Source: Planktothrix tepida PCC 9214 (GTDB lineage Bacteria; Cyanobacteriota; Cyanobacteriia; Cyanobacteriales; Microcoleaceae). Taken from it: a stretch of DNA of 58,311 nt. Positions within the stretch are counted from its first letter, which is position 1; each line of letters opens with the position of its first letter. Of the stretch, positions 9,985-18,351 are shown one piece after another. The DNA lies in the NCBI RefSeq assembly GCF_900009145.1, contig NZ_LN889812.1, positions 310,258-368,568 on the forward strand, in the 5' to 3' direction. Under the pieces are notes generated by a model. It was given only the letters and a program-made list of their open reading frames with translations, was not told the origin of the DNA and searched no databases. The position numbers and the translations under genes are program-made.

Positions 9985-10000
9985 TGTGACATTAATCACA
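9985..10000. promoter_or_regulatory. CRP-type (SyCRP1-like) operator
   Basis: TGTGACATTAATCACA fits the TGTGA-N6-TCACA consensus exactly in both half-sites. SyCRP1 of Synechocystis binds this class of site in response to cAMP. It lies 266 bp upstream of the unknown minus-strand gene and about 130 bp before a possible plus-strand promoter, so its target is unclear. Confidence 0.55.
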
Positions 10001-10088
10001 ATCAAAAGTGGATTTCGATCACGCTAAACTTTGACCAGATTTACCCAAGTGTCTGATTCATTTTCCTGACCCTTCTAGGTTTACTGCA

Positions 10089-10117
10089 TTGTGGAAAATA
10101 CAGTCACAGATTATCCT
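10089..10117 (+). promoter_or_regulatory. Candidate promoter for the 19-codon ORF
   Basis: TTGTGG and TATCCT are spaced by 17 bp. Transcription would start near 10124, giving a leader of about 40 nt to the ATG at 10164. Each hexamer deviates from consensus at two positions. Confidence 0.35.
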
Positions 10118-10163
10118 ACTTCTTAATTATGACACCTTGATGATATTCAGGAGGAATGGATAA

Positions 10164-10223
10164 ATGAATCAGTTAGGCGGTTTGATTAACGTATTCTTTG
10201 AGGTTATTCATGATTTTGATTGA
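10164..10223 (+). CDS. Possible 19-residue microprotein
   Basis: The reading frame encodes MNQLGGLINVFFEVIHDFD. Support comes from an unusually strong AGGAGGA ribosome binding site nine bases before the ATG, a promoter-like pair 47 bp upstream and a hairpin (10239-10263) just after the stop. The peptide is hydrophobic in the middle and acidic at its end. No homologue is known to me. It could also be a chance ORF in a small RNA. Confidence 0.35.
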   Translation: MNQLGGLINVFFEVIHDFD

Positions 10224-10238
10224 TTTTAATAAAATATT

Positions 10239-10263
10239 GGTGCGTGCGCTTTGCTTACGCACC
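10239..10263. repeat. Dispersed GGTGCGT/ACGCACC hairpin
   Basis: An inverted repeat with 7-bp arms and an 11-nt spacer. Related copies lie at 13482-13506 and 31156-31180. It may act as a terminator for the short ORF before it or for the KGK gene that converges on it from the right. Confidence 0.6.
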
Positions 10264-10269
10264 CTACAA

Positions 10270-10758
10270 TTAAAGAGCGTTGATTTGGTTTAATTTGGCT
10301 CTAATTTCATCTAAATTTTCATTGGAATTAGCATTTTTCTGTTCTTGTGTTTCGTTAGATATTATTTCATCAGGAGCAAATTCTAATTCAATATTAACTA
10401 TCTTCTTTCGAGTATTTAAATCATCTCTTTTATAATCTGCATTAACTTGAAATCTGATTTTACCTGAAATCCAATACCTAGACTCTAACTTAAGTAACTG
10501 GCAGTCTATTCCATCAAGAGGAAATACTAATCTAAATTCTTCTAAGTTCAGTTCTATTGATTTATCTGTTATTTTTAAGTTACGGCATAAGAAATCAACT
10601 ACAGCAAAGTTAGTATTTGCAATAACGTTATTGTAAGCGAAAAGTTTACTTTTCATATTCTCATCCACTAACTCTTTCAACCTGGATACTGTAAATGTAT
10701 CCTTCCCCAACATGACAATATCGTCATCCTGTTCCAACTTAACAAACAATTCACTCAT
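10270..10758 (-). CDS. KGK domain-containing protein (paralogue 2)
   Basis: A 162-residue protein of the cyanobacteria-restricted KGK family, whose function is unknown. The hallmark is DDIVMLGKDTFTVSRLKELV near residues 12-31. It shares the block F-PL-G, L-L-S--WISG-I--Q-N with the paralogue upstream (11010-11462), with a divergent central part and a different tail. Both are on the minus strand, 251 bp apart, and look like an old tandem duplication. No signal peptide or membrane segment is present. Confidence 0.75.
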   Translation of the reverse strand: MSELFVKLEQDDDIVMLGKDTFTVSRLKELVDENMKSKLFAYNNVIANTNFAVVDFLCRNLKITDKSIELNLEEFRLVFPLDGIDCQLLKLESRYWISGKIRFQVNADYKRDDLNTRKKIVNIELEFAPDEIISNETQEQKNANSNENLDEIRAKLNQINAL

Positions 10759-11009
10759 CGGTTTAACGCCTCAACTCAGTTAGGATGGGTGTGTGTTGCT
10801 GATACACCTATATTTTGAATTATCTCACAAAATTAGCTTAAATTTTAAGTGAAGTTTAATTGATTAAAAATTTTATTTCTACAAAATTCAAATTATATGG
10901 GATTGAGGCGATTATTGGTTATTGAAGACCCTGATGGTTAGAGAGAATTGAATTTGATTCAAGCCGTAGATGAAATTTTTGGGAATTCGAGAATTAAGAG
11001 TATCCCCAA

Positions 11010-11462
11010 TTAGGATTGATGGACTAAATGACAAGAAGAAAGTTTGTGATTAGAATTAGGTTCTTCCTGAAAATCGCTAGGATAATGAAAGAGATTCATT
11101 AATCGAGGTTCATCCGCAGCAAACTGAATCTCGACGGAAAAATTTTGATTCAAAGTTTCGGGATCTGAGTTTAAATTGGCTTGAATTCTGACTTGACCTG
11201 AAATCCAATCTTTAGAACCCAATGGCAATAAATAACCACTCATTCCTTCCAAAGGAAACATTAACAAGACATTCCGCATATCAAAGCAAAAAGCATCATG
11301 CTTGGCTGGAGAAAATGTCAAATTAAAAAAGTCTCCGTAATTCATAATATGCTCTTCAAACTGAATCGCAATTAATTCTTTTAATCGTGAAATTGTGAAG
11401 GTATCTTTCCCTAGCTTAACAATATACTCATCTTCAGTTAAGCTAAAAAACTCATGATTCAT
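11010..11462 (-). CDS. KGK domain-containing protein (paralogue 1)
   Basis: A 150-residue KGK-family protein with EYIVKLGKDTFTISRLKELI near its N-terminus and the shared FPLEG and DWISGQVRIQAN blocks. I choose the ATG at 11462 over an upstream in-frame ATG because AAGGAAG lies about 7 bases before it and because homology to the downstream paralogue begins there. The C-terminal 30 residues (His, Ser, Asn-rich) differ from the paralogue. The function is unknown. Confidence 0.75.
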   Translation of the reverse strand: MNHEFFSLTEDEYIVKLGKDTFTISRLKELIAIQFEEHIMNYGDFFNLTFSPAKHDAFCFDMRNVLLMFPLEGMSGYLLPLGSKDWISGQVRIQANLNSDPETLNQNFSVEIQFAADEPRLMNLFHYPSDFQEEPNSNHKLSSCHLVHQS

Positions 11463-11649
11463 GGTAGGCTTCCTTATGGCTATTTTTCTTGGCTGCACCC
11501 TAATACCCTAACTTAGCTGCTTTTTTTTTATCAAGTTTTATTGCATCAGGCAATAAAAATTAAACTTGATCAAAACAGGGAGAAAATAAGGGTAGTATCA
11601 TACTCCCTAAACGGATAAAATAAGTTGAGAACGAATTCAAACAACACTC

Positions 11650-13446
11650 ATGAAACAGATTCTAGGATTAACAGCCATGATCAGTTTGGCTTTGTCATCT
11701 TCAATATCGGCAGAACAACCTTTATATGTTGCTTATCCACCCGATGATCACAAAACAACATCTGACCGTATTTTTTTAATTGGAACGGCTGCACAGGAAG
11801 GAGAAGTGTCAATTAATGGTCAAGTTATTCCCCGAAGTCCTGCTGGTCACTTTGCACCCACTGTTCGATTGCAGCTTGGGGAAAACACCTTCATTCTACG
11901 CTATAAAAATCAAAAAATCAAACTCAATATTACTCGAATTTCAACGGAAGCTACTCCCTTAGAAACAGTAAGCTTTTTAAAGGATTCATTGACTCCCTCT
12001 GAGAATATCGCTATACTTCCAGGGGAGCTTGTTTGTTTTAGTGCGATCGCTCCGCAAAAGGCAACGGTTTCTGTTAAATTAGCGGGACAAACAATTCCGT
12101 TATCCTCACAATCTCAAAGCTTAGAATTACCCGATAACAAAGCCGTTTTAACCGGACAGAATCAACCTATCAAAGCCAATACTGTAAAATATCAAGGCTG
12201 TGGTGTCATTGCAAACAATTTAAGCTTTTCAGCAGATAAAAAAATATTAGATTTAGGCAAACCTGAGTATCAATTAACCCTGAATAATCAGACCCTTACT
12301 CAAAATGCAACCGGGCAAATTTCTATTCTTTCTCCCACTCAATTTGAAATTGCTGAAGTGATTGCGGAGGAAGGAACTGCACGCACCGGGCCTAGTACCG
12401 ATAATTCTCGTTTAACCCCCTTGCCTAAAGGAACTCGTGCTCGAATTATAGGACGACAAGGGGAGTTTTTACGGCTTGATTATGGGGGGTGGATTAAAGC
12501 GAATGAAACCCGAATTACCACCGAACCAATACCACCAAATTCTCTAATTAGAAGTGCAAGTTCTCGCCAAGTTGGAGACTGGTTAGAAGTGTCATTTCCC
12601 CTCCAAACACCTGTTCCAATAACGGTTAAACAAGAAGATCAAAGTTTTACTTTAACCCTCTATAATACAACGGCTCAAACGGATACAATTCGTTTTAATG
12701 ATAATGCTTTAATTTCCCGTATGGATTGGCAACCTGTGTTATCTCCTTTGGGAGAAAAAGCACAAGATGCGGTGCAATATACCTTTCATTTTAAAACAAA
12801 ACAACAATGGGGTTATAAATTGCGTTATGATGGTACAACCTTAGTTTTATCTTTCAAAAATCCCCCGCAATTACAATCAAATTTACCTTTATCGGGGTTA
12901 AATATTTTAATTGATCCAGGTCATGGGAGTCAAAATGATTTAGGGGCAAAAGGGCCAACGGGTTATCCTGAAAAAGATGTTACTTTAGTGGTTTCTAAAC
13001 TATTAGAAGCAGAACTGATTAAACGCGGTGCTTCGGTGTTTATGACCCGCCAAGGGGATGAGGATTTGTATCCCCAAGACCGAGTAAAAATGATCAATAA
13101 ACAAGAACCCGATTTATCAATTTCTATTCATTATAATGCTTTGCCCGATAATGGAGATGCCATTAAAACAAAAGGAGTGAGCACCTTTTGGTATAACCCC
13201 CAAGCTCATAGTTTAGCGGTGTTTTTACATCACTATTTAGTGAAGACATTAAACCGTCCTTCCTATGGGGTCTTTTGGAATAATTTAGCCTTAACTCGTC
13301 CCACGGTCGCGCCATCGGTTTTACTGGAATTAGGATTTATGATTAATCCAGAAGAATTTGAATGGATTGTTAATCCTCAAGAACAACAAAAATTAGCTAT
13401 AACTTTAGCAGATGGGATAGTAGAATGGGTAAAATTAACCCAATAA
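11650..13446 (+). CDS. Secreted N-acetylmuramoyl-L-alanine amidase (AmiC/Amidase_3)
   Basis: A 598-residue periplasmic amidase that cleaves the bond between muramic acid and the stem peptide. A signal peptide covers about residues 1-21 (cut after SISA). Ig-like and beta-rich segments follow, with an SH3b-like region near 233-287 (AEVIAEEGTARTGPS...GGWIKANE). The Amidase_3 domain occupies about 416-595, with zinc ligands H425 (DPGHG), E441 (YPEKD) and H494 (SIHYNA), and catalytic E560 (LLELGF). All key residues are present. It may work with the LysM/M23 protein at 4.3-6.6 kb in septal peptidoglycan splitting; that pairing is an inference. Confidence 0.9.
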   Translation: MKQILGLTAMISLALSSSISAEQPLYVAYPPDDHKTTSDRIFLIGTAAQEGEVSINGQVIPRSPAGHFAPTVRLQLGENTFILRYKNQKIKLNITRISTEATPLETVSFLKDSLTPSENIAILPGELVCFSAIAPQKATVSVKLAGQTIPLSSQSQSLELPDNKAVLTGQNQPIKANTVKYQGCGVIANNLSFSADKKILDLGKPEYQLTLNNQTLTQNATGQISILSPTQFEIAEVIAEEGTARTGPSTDNSRLTPLPKGTRARIIGRQGEFLRLDYGGWIKANETRITTEPIPPNSLIRSASSRQVGDWLEVSFPLQTPVPITVKQEDQSFTLTLYNTTAQTDTIRFNDNALISRMDWQPVLSPLGEKAQDAVQYTFHFKTKQQWGYKLRYDGTTLVLSFKNPPQLQSNLPLSGLNILIDPGHGSQNDLGAKGPTGYPEKDVTLVVSKLLEAELIKRGASVFMTRQGDEDLYPQDRVKMINKQEPDLSISIHYNALPDNGDAIKTKGVSTFWYNPQAHSLAVFLHHYLVKTLNRPSYGVFWNNLALTRPTVAPSVLLELGFMINPEEFEWIVNPQEQQKLAITLADGIVEWVKLTQ

Positions 13447-13481
13447 TTAAGATAGGTTTTAAGTGTTACAATAACCAGTAG

Positions 13482-13506
13482 GGTGCGTAAGCATCGTGTA
13501 CGCACC
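13482..13506. repeat. Dispersed GGTGCGT/ACGCACC hairpin
   Basis: The second copy of the GGTGCGT/ACGCACC inverted repeat lies 36 bp after the amidase stop and may terminate its transcript. Confidence 0.6.
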
Positions 13507-13551
13507 TCCTGAGATTTTAAAACTTATATTAAATCGGAAAAAATTTTTAAT

Positions 13552-15123
13552 ATGCAGTTTGTATTTGATCCTCCCATTGCCAGAAAAATCAATAAAATGA
13601 AAGAGCGGGTTCGGTGGCAAGATCCGTTAATTATGAATCAAGGTATTGATCAAACCTCTTTAGTCATTGACGATGGAAAAAATCAGGATACTGAATTTTC
13701 CTTTTTAGTAATTGGAGATAGTGGAACAGGGTATAAACCGAATCCCAGTCCTCAACGAAAAGTTGCAGAATTGTTATTAGAAAACCAGGAGAATTGCCGT
13801 TTTATTATTCATACGGGAGATGTTGTTTATTTAGTCGGTTCGAGTGAATATTACCCGGATAATTTTATTCATCCCTATCGAGAATTTTTAGTTGGAGGGG
13901 AAACTCCTCAAAAGATTCCTTATGATCGAATGGTATTTAATTTGCCTTTTTTACCCGTTTTAGGTAATCATGATTATTATGATTTACCTTGGGTTTATAG
14001 TTTATTAGCTCAGTTGATTTGGTTGCCTCGTCATCTTCTCTTTTCTCAATTTGATTTTGATATTGGTTGGCATGGTTCGTTTCAAGGAAAAGCTTATGCT
14101 CAAGCGTTTTTAGATTATTTAGCAACGATTAATCCTTTACAACTTCAACACCATTTAGACCAACATTATACCGCTAAAACCAATACAGGTCGATGTCTGC
14201 GCTATCAACCCGGACTGTTTACTCGTTTACCGAATCGTTACTATACCTTTCGTTATGGTGAAATTGATTTTTTTGCCTTAGATTCTAATACCTTTAATGC
14301 TCCTGAACCCTTACCGAATACGCTTCAGGGGGAAGATTTGCGATCGCAATTGCAGCAACGATCTAATACAATTGAACTGGAAAAACAACAATTCATGAAA
14401 GAATTAGATATCCTTCAAGGTCAGCCGGGAAAAAGCGATGAAATTGTTCATGATTATTTAGAAAAAATAGAACAATTAGAAGAACAAAAAATGGATATTC
14501 AGAAACAACTGAATGCTCCTCAAGATATTACCATTGATTTTGAACAACTGAACTGGTTAAAACAACGTTTAATTGAATCTTGGCATACTTCAGAAGTGCG
14601 AGGACGAGTGCTGTATTTCCATCATCCTCCTTATGTTACAGAAGCCACAAAATGGAATCAAGCTCAAACTATTGCTGTGCGAAATAACTTGCGTTATGTT
14701 TTAAATGAAGTGTCTAATACCCTTGGCAACCTGATAGAAAATCGCCCGATTGTAGATTTAGTTTTGAATGGTCATGCTCATTGTTTAGAACATTTATATA
14801 CAGGAAATACAGGCTTTGCAGATTCCTATATTCATTGGTTAATTTGTGGGGGAAGTGGCTATAGTTTACGCCGACAACGCCCCGAAGGGAATCAACTAAT
14901 GGAGTTTTTTGAAACCGAAACCGGAGTAAAATCGCGCTCAATTGCGGAATCGTTATTATTTGTAGGTCGTACAGGTCAGGGTCGAGAAAAACGTCGCCCC
15001 TATTCGGGTTTACGCATTGATGTTTTAGGGGGAAAATCACCGAAATTTAGGGTCAAACCCTTAATTACAGAACGATTTAAAAGTCGATGGAAGACCCAAG
15101 AACAGAACGCTTTTATACTTTAA
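13552..15123 (+). CDS. Calcineurin-like metallophosphoesterase with a coiled-coil insert
   Basis: A 523-residue binuclear metallophosphoesterase. The motifs occur in order: GDSG (D56), HTGD (D90), GNHD (N139-D141), then FHHPP near 363 and NGHAH near 418. The substrate is unknown. The spacing between the third and fourth motifs is long: about 60 residues near 275-335 are Glu/Gln/Lys-rich and read as a coiled coil (ELEKQQFMKEL, EKIEQLEEQKMDIQKQL), which is unusual inside this fold. No signal peptide is seen. The gene converges on the sensor kinase gene with only 12 bp between stops. Confidence 0.85.
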   Translation: MQFVFDPPIARKINKMKERVRWQDPLIMNQGIDQTSLVIDDGKNQDTEFSFLVIGDSGTGYKPNPSPQRKVAELLLENQENCRFIIHTGDVVYLVGSSEYYPDNFIHPYREFLVGGETPQKIPYDRMVFNLPFLPVLGNHDYYDLPWVYSLLAQLIWLPRHLLFSQFDFDIGWHGSFQGKAYAQAFLDYLATINPLQLQHHLDQHYTAKTNTGRCLRYQPGLFTRLPNRYYTFRYGEIDFFALDSNTFNAPEPLPNTLQGEDLRSQLQQRSNTIELEKQQFMKELDILQGQPGKSDEIVHDYLEKIEQLEEQKMDIQKQLNAPQDITIDFEQLNWLKQRLIESWHTSEVRGRVLYFHHPPYVTEATKWNQAQTIAVRNNLRYVLNEVSNTLGNLIENRPIVDLVLNGHAHCLEHLYTGNTGFADSYIHWLICGGSGYSLRRQRPEGNQLMEFFETETGVKSRSIAESLLFVGRTGQGREKRRPYSGLRIDVLGGKSPKFRVKPLITERFKSRWKTQEQNAFIL

Positions 15124-15135
15124 CTGGGAAACGTT

Positions 15136-18100
15136 TTATCTCCCTTGATGAACCGGAATCTCCACGATAAATTCTGTTCCTTGTTCTGGTAAGGCTTGAC
15201 ATTCAATCATCCCTTTATGTTTTTCCACAACAATTTGATAACTAATGGATAATCCTAAACCCGTTCCTTTCCCCACAGGTTTGGTTGTAAAAAACGGATC
15301 AAAAATATGTTTTCTGATGTGTTCAGGGATGCCATGACCATTATCCTGAATTGCAATTCTGACCCGTTCTAGGGGATGTTCTTTGGTACTCGAAAGCCAC
15401 TCAGTTTGAATTTGGATCATTAAATATTGGGTTTCTGAACATTCCTTACTCAGTGATTCTAATTCATCAATGGCATTACTAATAATATTCATAAAAACTT
15501 GATTGAGTTGAGCCGCATAGCATTCCACTTTAGGTAATTTCCCGTATTTTTTAATAATTTCAATCGGAGGACGCTCCGGTTTGGATTTTAAGCGATGTTG
15601 AAGAATTAACAGGGTGCTATCAATACCTTCATGAATATCAACGGGTTTAACCTCAGATTCATCTAAGCGGGAGAAGTTTCTTAAGGATAATACTAATTGA
15701 CGAATCCGGTCGGCTCCAACTTTCATTGAAGATAATATTTTCGGTAAATCTTCCCGAATAAAATCAAATTCAATTTCCTCAATTTTTTCTTCTATTTCGG
15801 GTTCAGCATTTAGGGATTTTTCTTGATATAATTGAACTAAATCTAATAAATCTCTCGTGTAGTCCGTGACATAACTCAAGTTTCCATAAATAAAGTTAAC
15901 AGGGTTATTAATTTCATGAGCAACTCCAGCCACTAACTGTCCCAAACTTGACATCTTTTCACTTTGAACTAATTGAGTTTGGGTTTGTCGTAAATCTTGC
16001 GCGAGTTCTTCTGCTCTTTTTTGGGTTTGAGCATAAAGTTCAGCTTGTAATAAAGCAATTCCAAATTGAGTGCCAATTTGAGCTAATAATTTAATTTCTT
16101 CATCTTGCCAATGACGGGGATAGGAATTTTGATAAACAGCGAGTAAACCCCAGAGAAATTGTCCTTGCAAAATCGGAACAATAATATAGGATCTCGCCTG
16201 TAATTGTTCCAATAATCTCACATGGCATTCTTGATGTCCGGCGGTGTAAATATCATCAACGGCATAGGTTTTATTATCTCGATAACGTCCTCCTAAAGTT
16301 TCTTGTAAATAGGTGTCTTGAATCATGGGAACGGTATCAAATAAAGAATTCCATCCCTCAATCACAGATTCTGCTACAAAATAACCTGACCAATCGGAAT
16401 TAAACCGATAAACCACCACTCGATCTACATTTAAAAAGGTTCGGACTTCGGCAGCAGTGGTATTAAAAATAGTGGCAATATCTAAGGAGTTTCTAATTTT
16501 TTCAACAACTTGATATAATAATTTTTGCTGTTCTGCTGCTTTTTCTCGTTCCGTTAACTGCACCAGTTTTTTAGCTTGTTCTTGAACTTGTTCAATATAA
16601 TCAATTTGTTGTAAAGCAACTTCTAAATTTTGAGCAATTTGACTCACAAATTCTATTTCTTCTGATTGCCAATGGCGAGGGCTGTTACACTGATGGATGC
16701 AGAGTAAACCCCATAATTTTTCAGCTTTTAATAGAGGAACGACTAAATTAGCTCGAATTTTAAATTCTGCCAAAATCTGAAAATGGCAGTCTTGTAAATT
16801 GGCTTGATTAATATCAGAAATGGCGTTGATTTTTCCTTGCTGATACAGATGATAAAATCGTTCAGAAAAACAATGATCATTGACTTTTTTCTCTAAAGCT
16901 GAATCAAATTCAGCTACCACCGCTTCTGAGATAAATTCCCCTTCTCCATATCCTGAATTAGGGTTAAAATAGAAAATACCAACCCGATCTGCATTTAAAA
17001 GTTGTCGAACTTCTGTGACTGTGGCTTGAAAAATCTGATCTAAATTTAACGTGTTCCGAATTCGAGAAATCACCCGTGTTAAGGTTTTTCGTTGGTCTAA
17101 TTGTCGAGAGGTTGCTTGCCATAATTCTCGTTGCTGAATCGCGGTTTCTAAATGTTTAGCAATTTCTTGGATAAATTCAATTTCATTAGGTTGCCAATCT
17201 CGGCGTTGGTGGCAATCTTGCACCCATAAAAATCCCCACAACTGTTGGGTTGTATATAAAGGAACCCCTAAGTTGGCTCTGATTTGGTAATCAATACTCC
17301 ATTGTAACAGTAATTGATTAAATCCTCCATAATAAATATCTGGAATGATAATCGCTTGCTGCGATGGATGGTTAAGATTAAACCCTAATAATTCCTCAGT
17401 GGTAATCTCAAAATTCAACAAAGATGGAAACGCAGTTAAAACGGTTTCTGCAATATATTTCCCTTTAATTTCTTCTGCTTGGGGATACCATTGTAGAATG
17501 GCAACCCGATCTACATTCAGATCGTTTTGAAGTTCGCGGGTAGCAGTTTGTAAAAGGGTTTCTAATTCCAGGCATTGATTAATGCGTTCAATGATTGTGG
17601 ATAAAGATTGATAGCGTTGATATTTTAATTGGGCTTGAATTAAGGGAGGATTTGATAGTTCTTGAAGTTGCCGTAAATGGCTAATATCTCGACACACTCC
17701 AATCACACCTGTCACTGTTCCATCGGGATCTTTAATCGGGGTATATAAACTATTATAAACTTTCCCGCCCGTGGGTAAAGAAATTTCGTGATTCACCCGT
17801 AAGTTTTCACCCGTTTTTAAGACATACTGTACAGATTGATCAAGTTCTCTGGCTTGCTGATTAAAAAAGTCTTGATTTCTTTTTCCTACAATGTCAGATG
17901 GATGAATCCCTAACGCGATCGCTCCCGCTAGATTAATCTGAACATAACGTAAATTCAGATCATATTCAATAAAAATATCTTCACTGTTATTGGCAAGATC
18001 TTCTAAGTCTACCCAACCCGTCAAACCCGCTATTTCTAGTTCAGACGGTAACAGTTTCAGATTTAAAATTTCCTGTAATTGAGCAAATGCAACGTCATTT

Positions 18101-18147
18101 CGACAGCATTCTCGTAACTGCTCCCATTGATGCTGATTTACGATCAT
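15136..18147 (-). CDS. Multi-GAF sensor histidine kinase with cyanobacteriochrome-type GAF domains
   Basis: A 1003-residue soluble histidine kinase. The order is a PAS domain (about 50-160), three GAF domains (about 185-340, 355-515, 545-705), a HisKA dimerisation helix with H744 (GVAHEINNPVNF), and an HATPase with N887/N891, DNGHGI (935-940) and GTGLGLS. GAF2 carries DHCF (C426) and a canonical CH pair (C454-H455), 28 residues apart as in DXCF cyanobacteriochromes. GAF3 carries DWSG (585-588), D611 and C641-H642, as in red/green types. GAF1 has no cysteine there. It is probably a light sensor. There is no receiver domain, and the partner regulator is not in the window. Confidence 0.88.
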   Translation of the reverse strand: MIVNQHQWEQLRECCRNDVAFAQLQEILNLKLLPSELEIAGLTGWVDLEDLANNSEDIFIEYDLNLRYVQINLAGAIALGIHPSDIVGKRNQDFFNQQARELDQSVQYVLKTGENLRVNHEISLPTGGKVYNSLYTPIKDPDGTVTGVIGVCRDISHLRQLQELSNPPLIQAQLKYQRYQSLSTIIERINQCLELETLLQTATRELQNDLNVDRVAILQWYPQAEEIKGKYIAETVLTAFPSLLNFEITTEELLGFNLNHPSQQAIIIPDIYYGGFNQLLLQWSIDYQIRANLGVPLYTTQQLWGFLWVQDCHQRRDWQPNEIEFIQEIAKHLETAIQQRELWQATSRQLDQRKTLTRVISRIRNTLNLDQIFQATVTEVRQLLNADRVGIFYFNPNSGYGEGEFISEAVVAEFDSALEKKVNDHCFSERFYHLYQQGKINAISDINQANLQDCHFQILAEFKIRANLVVPLLKAEKLWGLLCIHQCNSPRHWQSEEIEFVSQIAQNLEVALQQIDYIEQVQEQAKKLVQLTEREKAAEQQKLLYQVVEKIRNSLDIATIFNTTAAEVRTFLNVDRVVVYRFNSDWSGYFVAESVIEGWNSLFDTVPMIQDTYLQETLGGRYRDNKTYAVDDIYTAGHQECHVRLLEQLQARSYIIVPILQGQFLWGLLAVYQNSYPRHWQDEEIKLLAQIGTQFGIALLQAELYAQTQKRAEELAQDLRQTQTQLVQSEKMSSLGQLVAGVAHEINNPVNFIYGNLSYVTDYTRDLLDLVQLYQEKSLNAEPEIEEKIEEIEFDFIREDLPKILSSMKVGADRIRQLVLSLRNFSRLDESEVKPVDIHEGIDSTLLILQHRLKSKPERPPIEIIKKYGKLPKVECYAAQLNQVFMNIISNAIDELESLSKECSETQYLMIQIQTEWLSSTKEHPLERVRIAIQDNGHGIPEHIRKHIFDPFFTTKPVGKGTGLGLSISYQIVVEKHKGMIECQALPEQGTEFIVEIPVHQGR

Positions 18148-18351
18148 ACACTCGCGCCTAAAATGATGTTAAGTTATCCTAAAAAATTGAAGTTCTCCGA
18201 AATTTAACCAACCTGAGATGGGCTCACATTGATGATATTCAAGAAAGTTGATCCCTGCTTTTCTAATACAAAAATTTAGTTTTAAATCATTGATTTGACC
18301 TCCGTATATGAGTTAAAAAATGCTTATCCTAGCGGATCTCAATTGGGTAAT

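Larger units (their letters stand above)
9720..10163. other. Intergenic region with a CRP-type site
   Basis: The spacer after the unknown gene has no long gene. It holds a perfect CRP-consensus palindrome (9985-10000) and a promoter-like pair (10089-10117), both listed separately. On the plus strand they point to a 19-codon ORF with a good ribosome binding site at 10164. Confidence 0.5.
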
